A stretch of 64,000 nucleotides of DNA from contig CAJJDN010000008.1 in the NCBI GenBank assembly GCA_905182985.1, positions 674,232-738,231 on the forward strand, in the 5' to 3' direction. The number at the start of each line of letters is the position of its first letter. Position 1 is the first letter of the stretch. Position numbers and translations under genes: made by a program. Source of the stretch: Paramecium sonneborni (Eukaryota; Ciliophora; Oligohymenophorea; Peniculida; Parameciidae). The notes below the pieces were generated by a model. It worked only from the letters and a program-made list of their open reading frames with translations. It searched no databases and was not told the origin of the DNA. Shown here one piece after another: positions 11,258 through 22,899 of the stretch.

Positions 11258-11347
11258 AATGATGCCTTCATGTAGGTGAATAATAAGCTAGAGCAGAATA
11301 CTCGATTGTTGGAAATTTTTCATAGAGATTTTAAACTTCCTAATTGA
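10986..11347 (+). CDS. Small unknown protein, 104 aa (tentative)
   Basis: ATG at 10986 and TGA at 11345-11347, with proposed introns at 11056-11080 (25 nt) and 11254-11275 (22 nt); spliced length is exactly 105 codons. The protein is basic and Gln-rich with a helical C-terminus (KLEQNTRLLEIFHRDFK). No family is recognised. The same frame stays open past this TGA for about 70 more codons, so the annotated stop may be a mutation or an unrecognised exon boundary within a longer gene that includes 11348-12031. Confidence 0.4.
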
Positions 11348-12031
11348 TTGACAAAAAGATGTTTATTTAGGTTGTTAATTTTAATTAGTAGAAAAAGCCA
11401 ATATTAAAGTTAGATAAAAATTGATTTATTTTTTGGAATTCTAAGTATGAAGCTCTTAAAAAATTTCGAAGTGAAACTTTTTACTACAAAAAGTGAGATA
11501 TATTAAATTAGAATTATGGCTTATGTATCAATTTTAGACAATTCTTTTGGTTTAGTAAAGCAGGGATGAAAAAAATTTTAAAAACATTAAAATATTCTTT
11601 TAAGATTTCTTGTTGATATTAAAGTATCTATCTATAGATTAGAATTTTTAGGAAGATGTTTAGACTTTGATGAAAATACATTAAAAAAATTAAAAATAAG
11701 TTTTAAGCTTTCAAGAAAGTTAAAAAAATACAGTTTAATCCCGGATTGTAAAGAGCATAGAAAAAAATTGATTTTAAGATTACAGAAAAAAAGACGATTA
11801 AGTTATTTCACTATTGAAATTACAGAAGTTCTTAAAATATTTAATAAAAATTATAATAGAGAACTTCCTTTTACAGAGCTCAAAGAGTAATTAGTGGAAG
11901 GCACTTAATTTTACTCATCATTTGATCTTTATAAAGAGTAATTTTATTAATTTAATTTATCTTAGAAATCATTTAGTTGTGTAAATAGGATAGTCAGTAA
12001 GTAGATTTCAATAATTTTAATAACAATTTGA
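11348..12031 (+). pseudogene. Coding-like region with frame breaks
   Basis: Two open segments lie in tandem. The first continues the upstream frame to TGA at 11567-11569 and contains MKLLKNFEVKLF. The second, in another frame, runs from about 11570 to TGA at 12029-12031 and contains YRLEFLGRCLDFDENTL and a Lys/Arg-rich helical stretch. Amino-acid composition is protein-like but there is no usual short intron that joins them. Possibilities are a decaying gene, a small sequencing indel or an unusual intron. No homology is recognised. Confidence 0.3.
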
Positions 12032-12200
12032 TTAAGAAATTTGTAAACATATTGATAGAGTAAGCACGATTGAAATAGAAAAAAAATCATGTTTAAATTA
12101 GTAAATAAATCAAGTAGTCAAGGAATTCTAATTTTTGAATTGAGTAAATGTTTTAATGATAAATTAATCTTAAGTATTTGCAATTATAATAAAAAAATTA

Positions 12201-12908
12201 TCATGCAATAGTCTTAGTGTAGGTTGATTTCAGACGAAAGTTTCTTTAAATTAATTCTTTATCTATTTTTTATTATAGAGATTTATTGGTCTGAATATTA
12301 CAACCATTAATTTATGGATTAAAGTGTTTATTAGTGTTTAATTGATTATGGTTTTTTTAGATGAATTTATAGTAATCTGACCATGAGAATGGCTCTTTTT
12401 ACTTAATTTAAACAATCTATTTGATTTTGTTTTTGTTTGTTTATACTTTTAAAGTAATTTGTTTATAATAATTATTATTATTCTAAATTGTTTGATTTTT
12501 GTTTATTTATATACTCTTCATCTTATCCATAATATTTTTATAAGCTGCTGTTTGATTAGTAAATCCTAAATCTTGAAATTATGTATGACAACTTCCAGCT
12601 CTATCATGAAATGGAAGTGCAATTTGAACTGTTTATTAAGTTTCATTTGAACGTTGTCTACTTTAAGTTCGAGATTAAGGAAGTTTAATTTTAATTGATT
12701 TAGTTTTTCTTTCTTATTATTAAACTTCTTTTATTTTTGGGGATAATTGAAGAAAATTATCTTGATTTTCATCCCAAGGTTCAACAAAAAAATCCTTTTC
12801 GTAATAAGAAGATCTATGTTTAATTGGCTTTATAAATTCTATAGCTGAATCAAGATTAAGTAAATTAGTTTTAGGGTCTTCTAAATTTTATTAATCATTT
12901 TCTAACAT
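12201..12908 (-). CDS. Hypothetical Gln/Asn/Lys-rich protein, single exon, 235 aa
   Basis: An intact minus-strand frame runs from ATG (complement of 12906-12908) to TGA (complement of 12201-12203). It is rich in Gln, Asn and Lys, with basic low-complexity stretches and a short conserved-looking core (ALPFHDRAGSC, then QDLGFTNQTAAYKNIMDKM). There are no membrane segments or known domains. It is transcribed divergently from the exchanger gene, with 126 bp between start codons. Confidence 0.6.
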
Positions 12909-13034
12909 TTATTTATTATTGAGAATAAAGAGGAGAAAAGAACTTATTCATTAATTTTTATCTTGAAAGGAAAATAAAATAGACAATCATATGTATATTG
13001 AAATAGTAAAGTAATTAATTTTTAATTATTTTTG

Positions 13035-14546
13035 ATGTTTTTTCATCTTTCTACTAAGTGTGGAGATAAAATAGATGATAGCAATGTAAGCTGAAGACCT
13101 TCATATAGGAAACGTCTTTAATAAGTGATTCAATTCTCTTAATCATCGGATTATTAGTTTTTAATGAATTGTTGCTCCAAACCATTGCTAACAAAAAAAA
13201 TAAATATCCTTTCTTAAAATATATTAATGACACTATTATAACTACATCCATAGGGTTAATAATAGGATATGCTTTAACTTTTTCTAAATCCGGAAAACAG
13301 ATAATGATGACTATGAAAATGGGATTTAGTTAACTTTTTTTAATAATATTGCTACCACCAATTTTATTTGAAAGGTAATAAGATTTTTATTGTTTAAGTG
13401 CCATTCATATGGATTCTGTAACTTTTTTTGAACATTTCGGTACTATCAATATGTATGCTATTTTTGGCACTATAATATCGATGATAATAACTTCTTTTTT
13501 CATTTTTATATGTGGTGCTTTAGGTTTTGCTAAGGAACTTGAATTGTCTAAATGTTTTGCATTTGGAGCAATAATATCTTCAACAGATCCTGTGGCTGTT
13601 TTGAGTGCTTTTAAAAATATGAAATAATCTAAAATGTTGTATACATTTATTTTTGGAGAAAGCATACTTAATGATGCAGTATCTTTAACTTTATTTAAGT
13701 ATAAAGATTAAATATATATATTAATAGTGCAGTTAATGAAATAATCAATTAAGAAACAAGTGATTTGTTGAAAGTAATCAGTTAATTTCTATTAATATTT
13801 TTTGTATCTATATCAATAGGTTATGCAATGGGAATATTGAGTGCTTTTGTAATAAGATTCAAAAAGTAAGCTATAGCTAATTTTGAAGCTTCTTTGCTTT
13901 TATTATTACCTTGGATTACTTATCTTATTTCAGAGGCACTAGAAATGTCGGGAATTGTAAGCATAATGTTTTGTGGTATTTCAATGGCAAGATACACAAT
14001 TCCAAATACAAATTAATAATCAAAAAAAGAATTTACTAAATTTTATGAAATAATTGCTCATATTTTTGAAAATTCAGTGTTTATATTTATAGGAATAGGA
14101 GTAATTGGTTTTGATTTACCTTGGTAAGCTACTGGATTTGGAATAATTTTCTCAACATTTTTGGCAATAAATATTTCAAGATACTTCTTTGTTTAAGTAA
14201 TAACAAAATTTGCAAATCATTTTCGAACTATTCATGTGATAAATGAATATTAAAGCAATATGTTATGGTTTAGTGGATTAAGAGGAGCTATGGCATATGC
14301 TCTTTCAATTTAAACTATCTTACTTTATGGTTCAATAGGCGAAGTACTCTTAACTATTTCTGTAGTGATAATCATGCTTAATGTATTTATTAAATATTTA
14401 TTTAGATTTATATTCAAGGAATGTTGTTAAGCCCAATACTAACAAAATATAGTCAAAATCTTGTTGAGAATTATGAAGTTGAAGATTTAGAGAGATCTAA
14501 AAATATCTTTAAATAGATTAAGGAAGGAATCAGTTAAATCGATAAC
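13035..14546 (+). CDS. Na+/H+ exchanger (CPA1/NHE family), left contig copy, 3' end cut by gap
   Basis: Multi-pass cation/proton antiporter of the NHE type, moving H+ against Na+ or K+ across a membrane. ATG at 13035; introns at 13086-13108, 13375-13398, 13699-13727 and 14383-14405. Visible family motifs are the LLPPILFES helix, SSTDPVAVLSAF, FGESILNDAVSLTLF with the transport-site Asp, and SGLRGAMAYAL late in the transporter domain. About ten to twelve hydrophobic segments are present. If joined to the right copy (through 15868), the gene has five introns and encodes 499 aa with only a short cytoplasmic tail. This copy stops at the NN at 14547-14548 only because the contig ends. Confidence 0.85.
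13336..14546 (+). repeat. 1211-bp direct repeat, left copy, ends at a 2-N gap
   Basis: Same sequence as 14549-15759 (offset 1213) wherever compared, and it ends exactly at the Ns at 14547-14548. This is the second unmerged contig overlap in the window. Confidence 0.9.
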
Positions 14547-14548
14547 NN
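14547..14548. other. 2-N gap between unmerged contig ends
   Basis: Two ambiguous bases separate the two copies of the exchanger segment. Confidence 0.95.
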
Positions 14549-15759
14549 TTTTTTAATAATATTGCTACCACCAATTTTATTTGAAAGGTAATAAGATTTT
14601 TATTGTTTAAGTGCCATTCATATGGATTCTGTAACTTTTTTTGAACATTTCGGTACTATCAATATGTATGCTATTTTTGGCACTATAATATCGATGATAA
14701 TAACTTCTTTTTTCATTTTTATATGTGGTGCTTTAGGTTTTGCTAAGGAACTTGAATTGTCTAAATGTTTTGCATTTGGAGCAATAATATCTTCAACAGA
14801 TCCTGTGGCTGTTTTGAGTGCTTTTAAAAATATGAAATAATCTAAAATGTTGTATACATTTATTTTTGGAGAAAGCATACTTAATGATGCAGTATCTTTA
14901 ACTTTATTTAAGTATAAAGATTAAATATATATATTAATAGTGCAGTTAATGAAATAATCAATTAAGAAACAAGTGATTTGTTGAAAGTAATCAGTTAATT
15001 TCTATTAATATTTTTTGTATCTATATCAATAGGTTATGCAATGGGAATATTGAGTGCTTTTGTAATAAGATTCAAAAAGTAAGCTATAGCTAATTTTGAA
15101 GCTTCTTTGCTTTTATTATTACCTTGGATTACTTATCTTATTTCAGAGGCACTAGAAATGTCGGGAATTGTAAGCATAATGTTTTGTGGTATTTCAATGG
15201 CAAGATACACAATTCCAAATACAAATTAATAATCAAAAAAAGAATTTACTAAATTTTATGAAATAATTGCTCATATTTTTGAAAATTCAGTGTTTATATT
15301 TATAGGAATAGGAGTAATTGGTTTTGATTTACCTTGGTAAGCTACTGGATTTGGAATAATTTTCTCAACATTTTTGGCAATAAATATTTCAAGATACTTC
15401 TTTGTTTAAGTAATAACAAAATTTGCAAATCATTTTCGAACTATTCATGTGATAAATGAATATTAAAGCAATATGTTATGGTTTAGTGGATTAAGAGGAG
15501 CTATGGCATATGCTCTTTCAATTTAAACTATCTTACTTTATGGTTCAATAGGCGAAGTACTCTTAACTATTTCTGTAGTGATAATCATGCTTAATGTATT
15601 TATTAAATATTTATTTAGATTTATATTCAAGGAATGTTGTTAAGCCCAATACTAACAAAATATAGTCAAAATCTTGTTGAGAATTATGAAGTTGAAGATT
15701 TAGAGAGATCTAAAAATATCTTTAAATAGATTAAGGAAGGAATCAGTTAAATCGATAAC
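14549..15759 (+). repeat. 1211-bp direct repeat, right copy
   Basis: Repeats 13336-14546 and then continues into the unique 3' end of the exchanger gene. Confidence 0.9.
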
Positions 15760-15868
15760 CTATTTATATAAATTTGTCTTTCTGAAAACAATGATGAAGA
15801 AGTTCCTTTATGTATTATATATATAATATTTAGCAAATGGAATATAAGGAGTAGAAGTTGATAATTGA
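14549..15868 (+). CDS. Na+/H+ exchanger, right contig copy, lacks the 5' end
   Basis: Starts inside the coding sequence (just before LLPPILFES) because the contig starts there. It repeats the transporter core and adds the true 3' end: introns at 14912-14940, 15596-15618 and 15812-15833, and TGA at 15866-15868. The last residues after the transporter core are short and acidic (SENNDEEVPL, then GIQGVEVDN). One real gene is therefore split over both copies: its 5' end is at 13035 and its 3' end is here. Confidence 0.85.
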
Positions 15869-15956
15869 AGATTAGAAAATGAATCTTATTGTATCTATGT
15901 TATTATTTTAATAAAATTCTAAATTATTATTGGGTCTCATAATTTATTTATTAATA

Positions 15957-17414
15957 ATGATTCATGGTCCTAATTCTTAATTTTCAGGTGCTTTTACTTT
16001 AGGCAAAAGATATGAATGTAATATTTTTTTTTTATTTTAGGTGCCATATATTAAAGTAATCCAAATCCTGGGTAAATTATTTAATCAAATTAGACCTAAT
16101 CATTATTCTGTCAATCCCTTAGACAAACCTATAGGATATAAATTTTCTAAATCTAACAGAAAACCACTTTATTAAGCTCGTATAGCTCCTGATCCTGGAA
16201 CTTATGAAAATAAAATTCAGGCATCTATTAGTATAAGTTTTTATAGGCAATTTTACCTCATCCATCTTCAGTTGTATTTACTAAATCAAAGGAGACTTCT
16301 CTTAAAGATACTGAAATAGGACCAGGATCATATAATTTATTTGATTAAAAAAAAGCACCTGCATTTACTTTTTAGAGTAGATTTGATTCTATAGGAAATG
16401 AAATTATGAAAACACCTGGACCTGGAAATTATGAAATAGAACATTAATTAATTTATAGACCAAAAAATAAAGGATTCTCTACTAGTTAAAGAACAAATAT
16501 ACTTTTATCAAATCATCCAGGACCTGGTTCTTATGAAATAGAAAAACCAAAATTTTTAACAAATATTAAGTAAGCTATTAATATTTATCAAAGATTTCCA
16601 AAATCATAAAGAAATATGAATTGGAGTTAGATAGGACCAGGTCCAGGATCATTTGATCTTAATTTACCTTAAAATTAAGGTTTTACTTTTGGATGCAAAA
16701 CTAATTAATAAATTGATAGATTAAATGTTCCAGGACCAGGTAGTTATGATGCAGAGGTTGCAGATGGAAAATTCAAAAGAATTCCAGGTATAAAGTAAAA
16801 CAAAATTTTTAATCAAAGAATAGGAAAATCTGAAAGAAATAGTTAAAATTTTTAAAAAATTGGTCCATCTCCACTTGATTATAATGTTACTAATTATAAG
16901 TATCCAACCAGACATGCAAGGTATTAAATGAATATATAAAATAATAATTATAGCTTTAATAAAGCAAAGAGATCATCTATGATAACAACAGAAAGAACAC
17001 CAGGACCAGGAGCTTATATAATTGAATCAAAATTTAAGAAGAATGGACCTATTATTCCAAAAGCTTCTAAAGATGAAATTCATTTGGAAAATTTACCAGT
17101 TTATATTTAAATTTATTTTAGGGGCCAGGAAAGTATAATCCCAATAATTCAATAATTTCTAATAAAGCTCCTTGTTATCAAATTGCATAAAAATATCATA
17201 AAACTTAAGAATCAAGTATGTTAGGACCTGGCAGATATGATATCTAAAGAGATATAAATGATGGACCTAAATACACATTTCCCACTCTTGAAAAAAGTAT
17301 GGAAAAAAAATCTATTGATTTAAATTAGTAAGAATTAATAATAAAAATAGATCACATTGTTATGAAATTTAATAAACCATTGGATATATACCTTAATATA
17401 TTCTTCACAATTGA
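15957..17414 (+). CDS. STPGR (SHIPPO-type) repeat protein, about 440 aa
   Basis: ATG at 15957, TGA at 17412-17414. Introns: 16018-16040, 16072-16093, a probable one at 16237-16271 (35 nt), 17099-17121 and 17297-17328; this model gives 441 codons. The protein has at least eight PGPG-type repeats (EIGPGSYNLF, TPGPGNYEIE, HPGPGSYEIE, VPGPGSYDAE, TPGPGAYIIE and others) spaced 35-60 residues apart, as in ODF3/SHIPPO proteins of ciliary doublets. The third intron is the weak point. Removing it restores the frame but also drops a Pro/Ser-rich stretch that looks coding in another frame, so a 1-2 nt sequence error there is an alternative. Without the last intron the frame would run to overlap the next ATG, which is less likely. 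Confidence 0.8.
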
Positions 17415-17543
17415 TTATATTTACATTCATTTAAAGTAAATTAATTTTATCATGATTAATTTCAAAATCAATAAATCAAAGAATAATACAAAAAAAGGAT
17501 TCTTATATATATATTATAATATAAATTTAATTTTTTTATATAG

Positions 17544-19256
17544 ATGAGTAAAACAAGTAATCCACCTTCTAAAAGCTTTAAATTATTTTCTAACAATAAT
17601 AATAAATCAAAACTTGATACAACAACCTCTACTATTAATAATGTCAGTATGGTTAAAAAAGAAGCCAAATAATACGGAAATCAATTTTCATAATAATAAT
17701 CAGCACGATAAAGAACACAATCAATTTAAAAAAAAGAAAGTATAAGTAAAGAAAAATTGTAGCCTTAAAAACAGTATGAATAATAGTTGAAATAATTAGT
17801 TTAGACCCTCATAAGAAATTAGTGACAAATCCTAACTCAAGTGCTGAAAGAGCTGTAAATAAATAAAGAACTTTATCTAATTCAATTTCAAATAGAACAT
17901 CTACTTTGAGTCCTCAATAAAGAATTAAACCAATAACTGCTAAAAATAGCACTCAATTATAATAGTAATAATAATAATTGAATAATTCAAATCAATAACC
18001 TACTCCAAGATCTGTGAAAAAGTAAATTTTCAATTCACAAAATGTTAAAGATATAAAAAATAATAATAGTAGTATAATTGGCAAAATGAAACCTAATTAT
18101 GAAAAAGGCAAAATCTTACCATTTAAAAAAGAGAGTCCTGCTATAAAATTACATAAATAAGATATGAATACCATATCAACTTAATCTATTTAAACTAGAT
18201 CTTCAAAACAAAGTCTAAGTGTTCATAAATCATTAACTATTAATAAAATGGATGACTTATTCTAAAGATCTAAAACTCCTTAAAATAAAAACAAACCAAA
18301 TGATCCTTATTATGTACTTTTATTCTCATTATTTAGTGTTTAGTTAGACCATTGTTTAAAGATGCAAAATATTATTAAACTTCATTGATTCATTTTCATT
18401 ATGAACAAGTAAAAAATAAATATTCTCCTTATAAAATTCATTTTGAATTGGAATATTAAACAAATTAATTAAAAGAGTATTTTAATGAACTATTTTGTGA
18501 ACATTTTTAATAGTCTTTTACTTGTTTACAATATTGTAAAAGATTATCTTAAACATTGAAATAAAATAATAAGATTCAATATTTACCTCCGATAGCAAAT
18601 CATACAAGAACTTTAGTATTTGATTTAGATGAAACTCTCTTACATTGTAATGAAAATGTTAATGATTCAACTGATCATACAATTATGATCAAAATGCCTA
18701 ATGAAGGTATGGTTGAGGTAATTATTTATATAGAATTTAGACTAAAATTAATATAAGACCATATTGTTAATAAATGTTGAAAATATTATCTAATCACTTT
18801 GAACTTATATTATTTACAGCAGGTTATCAATATTATGCTGATAAAGCAGTAGACTTGATTGATCCAGATAGAAAATTGTTTTAATATAGGTTTTATAGAG
18901 AAAGTTGTTTAGAAATAGAAGATGGATTATTTATTAAAGATTTAAAAGTTATTGGAAATCGTTAAATTGAAGTAAATTATTAATAATATTTTTCTTAGAA
19001 TATGTTGTTAATTGATAATGCTCCTTATTCATATTGTTATTAAATCGATAATGGGATTCCTATTATTCCCTTTTATGATAATAAATATGATAAAGAATTA
19101 GTGTTTTTAACTGATTATTTACTAAACTTATAAAAATGTAATTAGTGGACATATGCAAATAAAGTACATTTTAGAACCTATTTATATTAATAATGTCTTT
19201 CTGGGGAAGAATGCCTAAGAGAAATGTTTAAAGCTCATGATACATTAACATATTGA
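17544..19256 (+). CDS. CTD-phosphatase-like (FCP1/SCP, NIF domain) protein, 537 aa
   Basis: ATG at 17544, TGA at 19254-19256; introns at 17774-17799, 18314-18336, 18718-18740 and 18972-18998 give 538 codons. The N-terminal ~250 residues are Ser/Asn/Gln-rich and probably disordered. The C-terminal part is a haloacid-dehalogenase-type phosphatase of the SCP/Dullard class: catalytic FDLDETLLH (the DxDxT motif), FTAGYQYYADKAVDLIDP, and LLIDNAPYSY near the end of the domain. These enzymes remove phosphate from Ser/Thr, for example on the RNA polymerase II tail; the substrate here is unknown. Only 25 bp separate its stop from the next ATG. Confidence 0.85.
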
Positions 19257-19281
19257 TTAATATAATAATTATATAAATTAA

Positions 19282-20866
19282 ATGATAACTAATACAAATG
19301 GGATTGCTGATTCAATATATCATTATATTTGGTTAAAGGATGATTCATTAATAAAGGAGTCTTTTTAATTGAAACTACCAGACACAATTTTATTCAAGAA
19401 TGGAATGCCATAAGTTTGGTATTTTACAAATTAATAAGGAGAAATCCTCATGAAGAAGAATGATTGTCGTAAACCTGAAAATATCATAAATAATTTTTGT
19501 AATAATAGCAAATAAAATGGATAAGTTATTGCATATTATGTTTATAATAGCAAATATAATGTTAAAGATCCAATAAATGATCCTCATGAGATTTAGAAAT
19601 CTAAATAGTTTGATGTAAATGAGAAGATCTGTATCTATTATTTGACTAAAGAAACATTTCCATAATTTATTAAAAATAATAATAAAGCTCCTGAAGGAAT
19701 CCTTTAAAAATTTATTGATCCTATTGCTAATCATGAATAACTTATATAAGCTATATGGAGTCCCTCTGTTTGTATTCTTTCAAAGAAGTAAAACAATAGG
19801 GATCTATATGACATGTAATTTGATCCTTATGGTAAATACTAATTCTATTCTAAATCTAGAGAGATGTGCTACTTTTGATGGATGTGAGGCATATTCAAAA
19901 GTGATTCCACTAAGAGGCAAACAAATCTCACATGAAATTCGAAAACAATGTTAGATGATCATTTAAAAATTAACTAATTTAAGTTATGGTTAAACTAACA
20001 TTTCAAGAATTGTAATGTACTTTAAACCAGACGAATAGAATAAAGTATGGTTTCTTTATTGTACATCTATTCGTTTATAAGGAGAACCAGATGAATAAAT
20101 ACAATAATATAAATCTATTTGGGGAAATTCTAATATTAAAAAAAATAATACTCCAATATCTTTCAATACTAATTTTAAACGTCCACATTAAATCAAAAAT
20201 GTTTTGACTGTTAATACTATGCATCCAGTTACTTTAATTAAAAATATAGAGTGTGTTGAATGTGGATCACTTTGTTAAAAAGATGATTTATATCATTTGG
20301 CATATGAATTTATCATTAAACATTTTGAATTGAATCCCAATACAAATCCAATTATTAATGAAAAAATTTAAGTTCTGAAACCAAAATCTTTTTTTGTCAG
20401 TTAAGATCATATTAGAGATATACATTCTCATATACCTCCACTCATAATTAAACTTTATCCATAAATCACTGTAGCTCTATATGAATAAATGAAAGTTAAT
20501 GATGCTTTTTTAATTAAAACAATACTAGTTTGTGAATCATGCTTTCTTAAATATAGTTCTTCAAATTCTACATTGTCTGGTGCAATTTAAAGAGTAACTA
20601 AATAAAAAAAAATGGCGCTTAGATTAAAAAGTGCTAGTATTTTGTAGAGAAAACCAGAAATTAAGGAATATTTATTTTAACAAAATTTAGATCTCATCAA
20701 ATAAAAAAAATAAGCCTTTTTTAAATCTAATAGTAATAAATAATCATTTAACAGTAATTCTTAATTCTCAACAGCTTTAAATACTCATTCAGCTTCACAT
20801 AAATATAAATTATCCCTTGAAAGTAATTTCGATCAAATTAGTTTTTAACTTAATACTGCTAGATGA
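19282..20866 (+). CDS. Conserved-looking hypothetical protein with CxxC pairs, 518 aa
   Basis: ATG at 19282, TGA at 20864-20866, one intron at 19832-19859 (28 nt) that restores the frame; 519 codons. The N-terminal half is globular. The second half has CVECGSLC and later CESCFLKY, which could bind one zinc ion, and ends in a Ser/Asn/Lys-rich tail. I do not recognise the family. It follows the CTD-phosphatase-like gene on the same strand after 25 bp. Confidence 0.65.
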
Positions 20867-21281
20867 ATGATATAATTAAAAATTATTGTCAAAATCTTTC
20901 TAATACTCATTCTGATCAAATTTTTTTATAATTTATTTGTGTATAAGTAATTTATATATTTTGAATTATTCTTTTCAAAATTAGAAATTTCCTATACGCT
21001 TGAGTTATTCTATATATAATATAATAATAATTGGCAACTAAATTATATATTGTTTTTTTTTCGAATTAAAAGAAACTAAATTAGTATAATGATAACAATG
21101 TATTCAATTTTTTCAATTTGGTTCTTTAATCATCAAAAGTGCTCTTGAACTTTGAATAATATATATTAAATATTACGTGATCAAATAATAGCTATTAATT
21201 AAATAATTGGTCATATAAACATATTAAATAGAGAAGGAAGGCTTTGAATAAATAAATATAAATATAATATAGTTAGTTACT
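20867..21281. other. Intergenic, nothing recognised
   Basis: AT-rich spacer between two plus-strand genes. No coding frame of note and no RNA gene. Confidence 0.5.
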
Positions 21282-22101
21282 ATGTTAGCTGAAAGCATTG
21301 AAGGAAATAAATTTGTTAAATTCAATGAAGAATAAGTTCTTGATAATTAAGATTAGTCGACAACAACTTAGTTTAAATAAAGCAGCAATGCTCTTTCTAC
21401 AACATCTGCTTTCACTGAAAACAATTGTAAGAGCAAACCGATTAAAACATAAAGTATTTTTAAATAATATTAAAAAAGGAAGTCTCTTGACTTTAACTCC
21501 TTAAATCAGTTAAAGAAAGGGTTCTCAATCTTTGGCAGACTAAACTATCAGAAATGAAGATGATGTAGATATATTTTACAAATATAATAGCAATTTGTTT
21601 AAAACCATTATGAAAAAAAATATCTCTATATGATATATTGGTATGACTCTAATATTGATCATAAATATGAGATTCCTATTAAAACTTCTAATATTTAAAT
21701 CACAATTGGTGATCTTATATAACTTGCAATAACTTAATTTAATTTATAAAATGAATATCTACAGACTCCATTTTCATCAGAAGTAAATAATTAATATTTG
21801 TATGAATTATACATTCCAAAAAAGAAAAAAGGAACTCCTAATGAAGATTTTCCATGTAATTATTTATCTAATTTTAGCCTTTGCCAATTCAACCTTGTTA
21901 TCTCTAACAAATCAAAAAGAGTTTTCTCTTAAAGTTACTTTAAAATAATCGAAATATTCAACTAGTCTTTCCAATTCAAAACATTCATCAGCTATAAAAC
22001 AAATTGAGAAATAAGGATAAGGTTCAAAAAATTCAAGCACAAAGAAGAAAAACTTATTTCAAAAATTATTCTTTTGTTGTAATTAGGCAGAAGATTATTG
22101 A
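21282..22101 (+). CDS. Hypothetical protein, 247 aa
   Basis: ATG at 21282, TGA at 22099-22101. Introns at 21482-21509, 21565-21590 and 21856-21877 give 248 codons. A polar N-terminus is followed by a compact central domain of about 100 residues (YLYMIYWYDSNIDHKYEIP, then TIGDLIQLAITQFN) that looks like a ubiquitin-like or Ras-binding fold. This is a guess from pattern only. The tail is Ser/Lys-rich and ends in KLFFCCNQAEDY, where the Cys pair could be lipidated. Function unknown. Confidence 0.6.
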
Positions 22102-22899
22102 AAAGTTACCCAGCACCTGTTTAATGCTTTATATATTTAACAAATTAATAAGAATTCATTAATTTGATTTTTGAGTCATCTTGCTGTTAAAAATTCTCTA
22201 TTGATTTATTTGATTTCTTCTCATTTTAGAACTTCAAATCTTTTTTTTTTTATTTTATTTTCAATTAAATATATTAGTTTTCAATTACTTGAACTATCAA
22301 TTTTAAGATAAGTCAAATTGCTTCATTTTTTTATAAGAAATGTAATTATAACTATAAAAATACAAGAAGCAGATTAAAAAAAGAGAAATTAGTTATTAAT
22401 TAAAATTGGAGGATTAGAATTTAAAATTTTAAATGTAATAGATAATCAACTTTGAACAAAAGAAAATTATCAAAATTGAAAATAGAATTTTTATCCATAA
22501 ATTAAAACTCAATAAGCTCAATAATTCTTTTCCCACCAAATAAAATAAATTTATTTATTGATTCAATTTTATGTTTAAATTTATATTAAATAACTTTATT
22601 TAATATATAGTATAAAATCATTTATAACTCAAAAAAAGGATAATTATAAATTTCAATGTAAAGAATATCAATAGTAATTCCTTTTAAATTTTATTGTACT
22701 ATGGAATAATTAAATTCTAAATACTTTAAATAATTATGATTATACTTTTTTTATTTTATTTATTTAATTATTAGATAATCATTTCGAATTATTTTTATTA
22801 AAATCAGAAATAGTAAAAATAGGTGTTTGCTTTCTTAATTTAATATGTATAATCTATATAATTGAAAATATTATTTAAATATTTTATTAAAAATAATCA
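22102..22899. other. Intergenic, upstream of the dynein gene
   Basis: About 800 bp of AT-rich sequence with homopolymer runs. It holds the 3' UTR of the previous gene and the promoter of the dynein heavy chain. No coding frame or RNA gene is recognised. Confidence 0.5.

Noticed and set aside
13405..13665. Minus-strand frames opposite the exchanger (and at 14618-14878)
   Set aside because: They mirror the conserved SSTDPVAV and FGESILND coding region and have no independent support.
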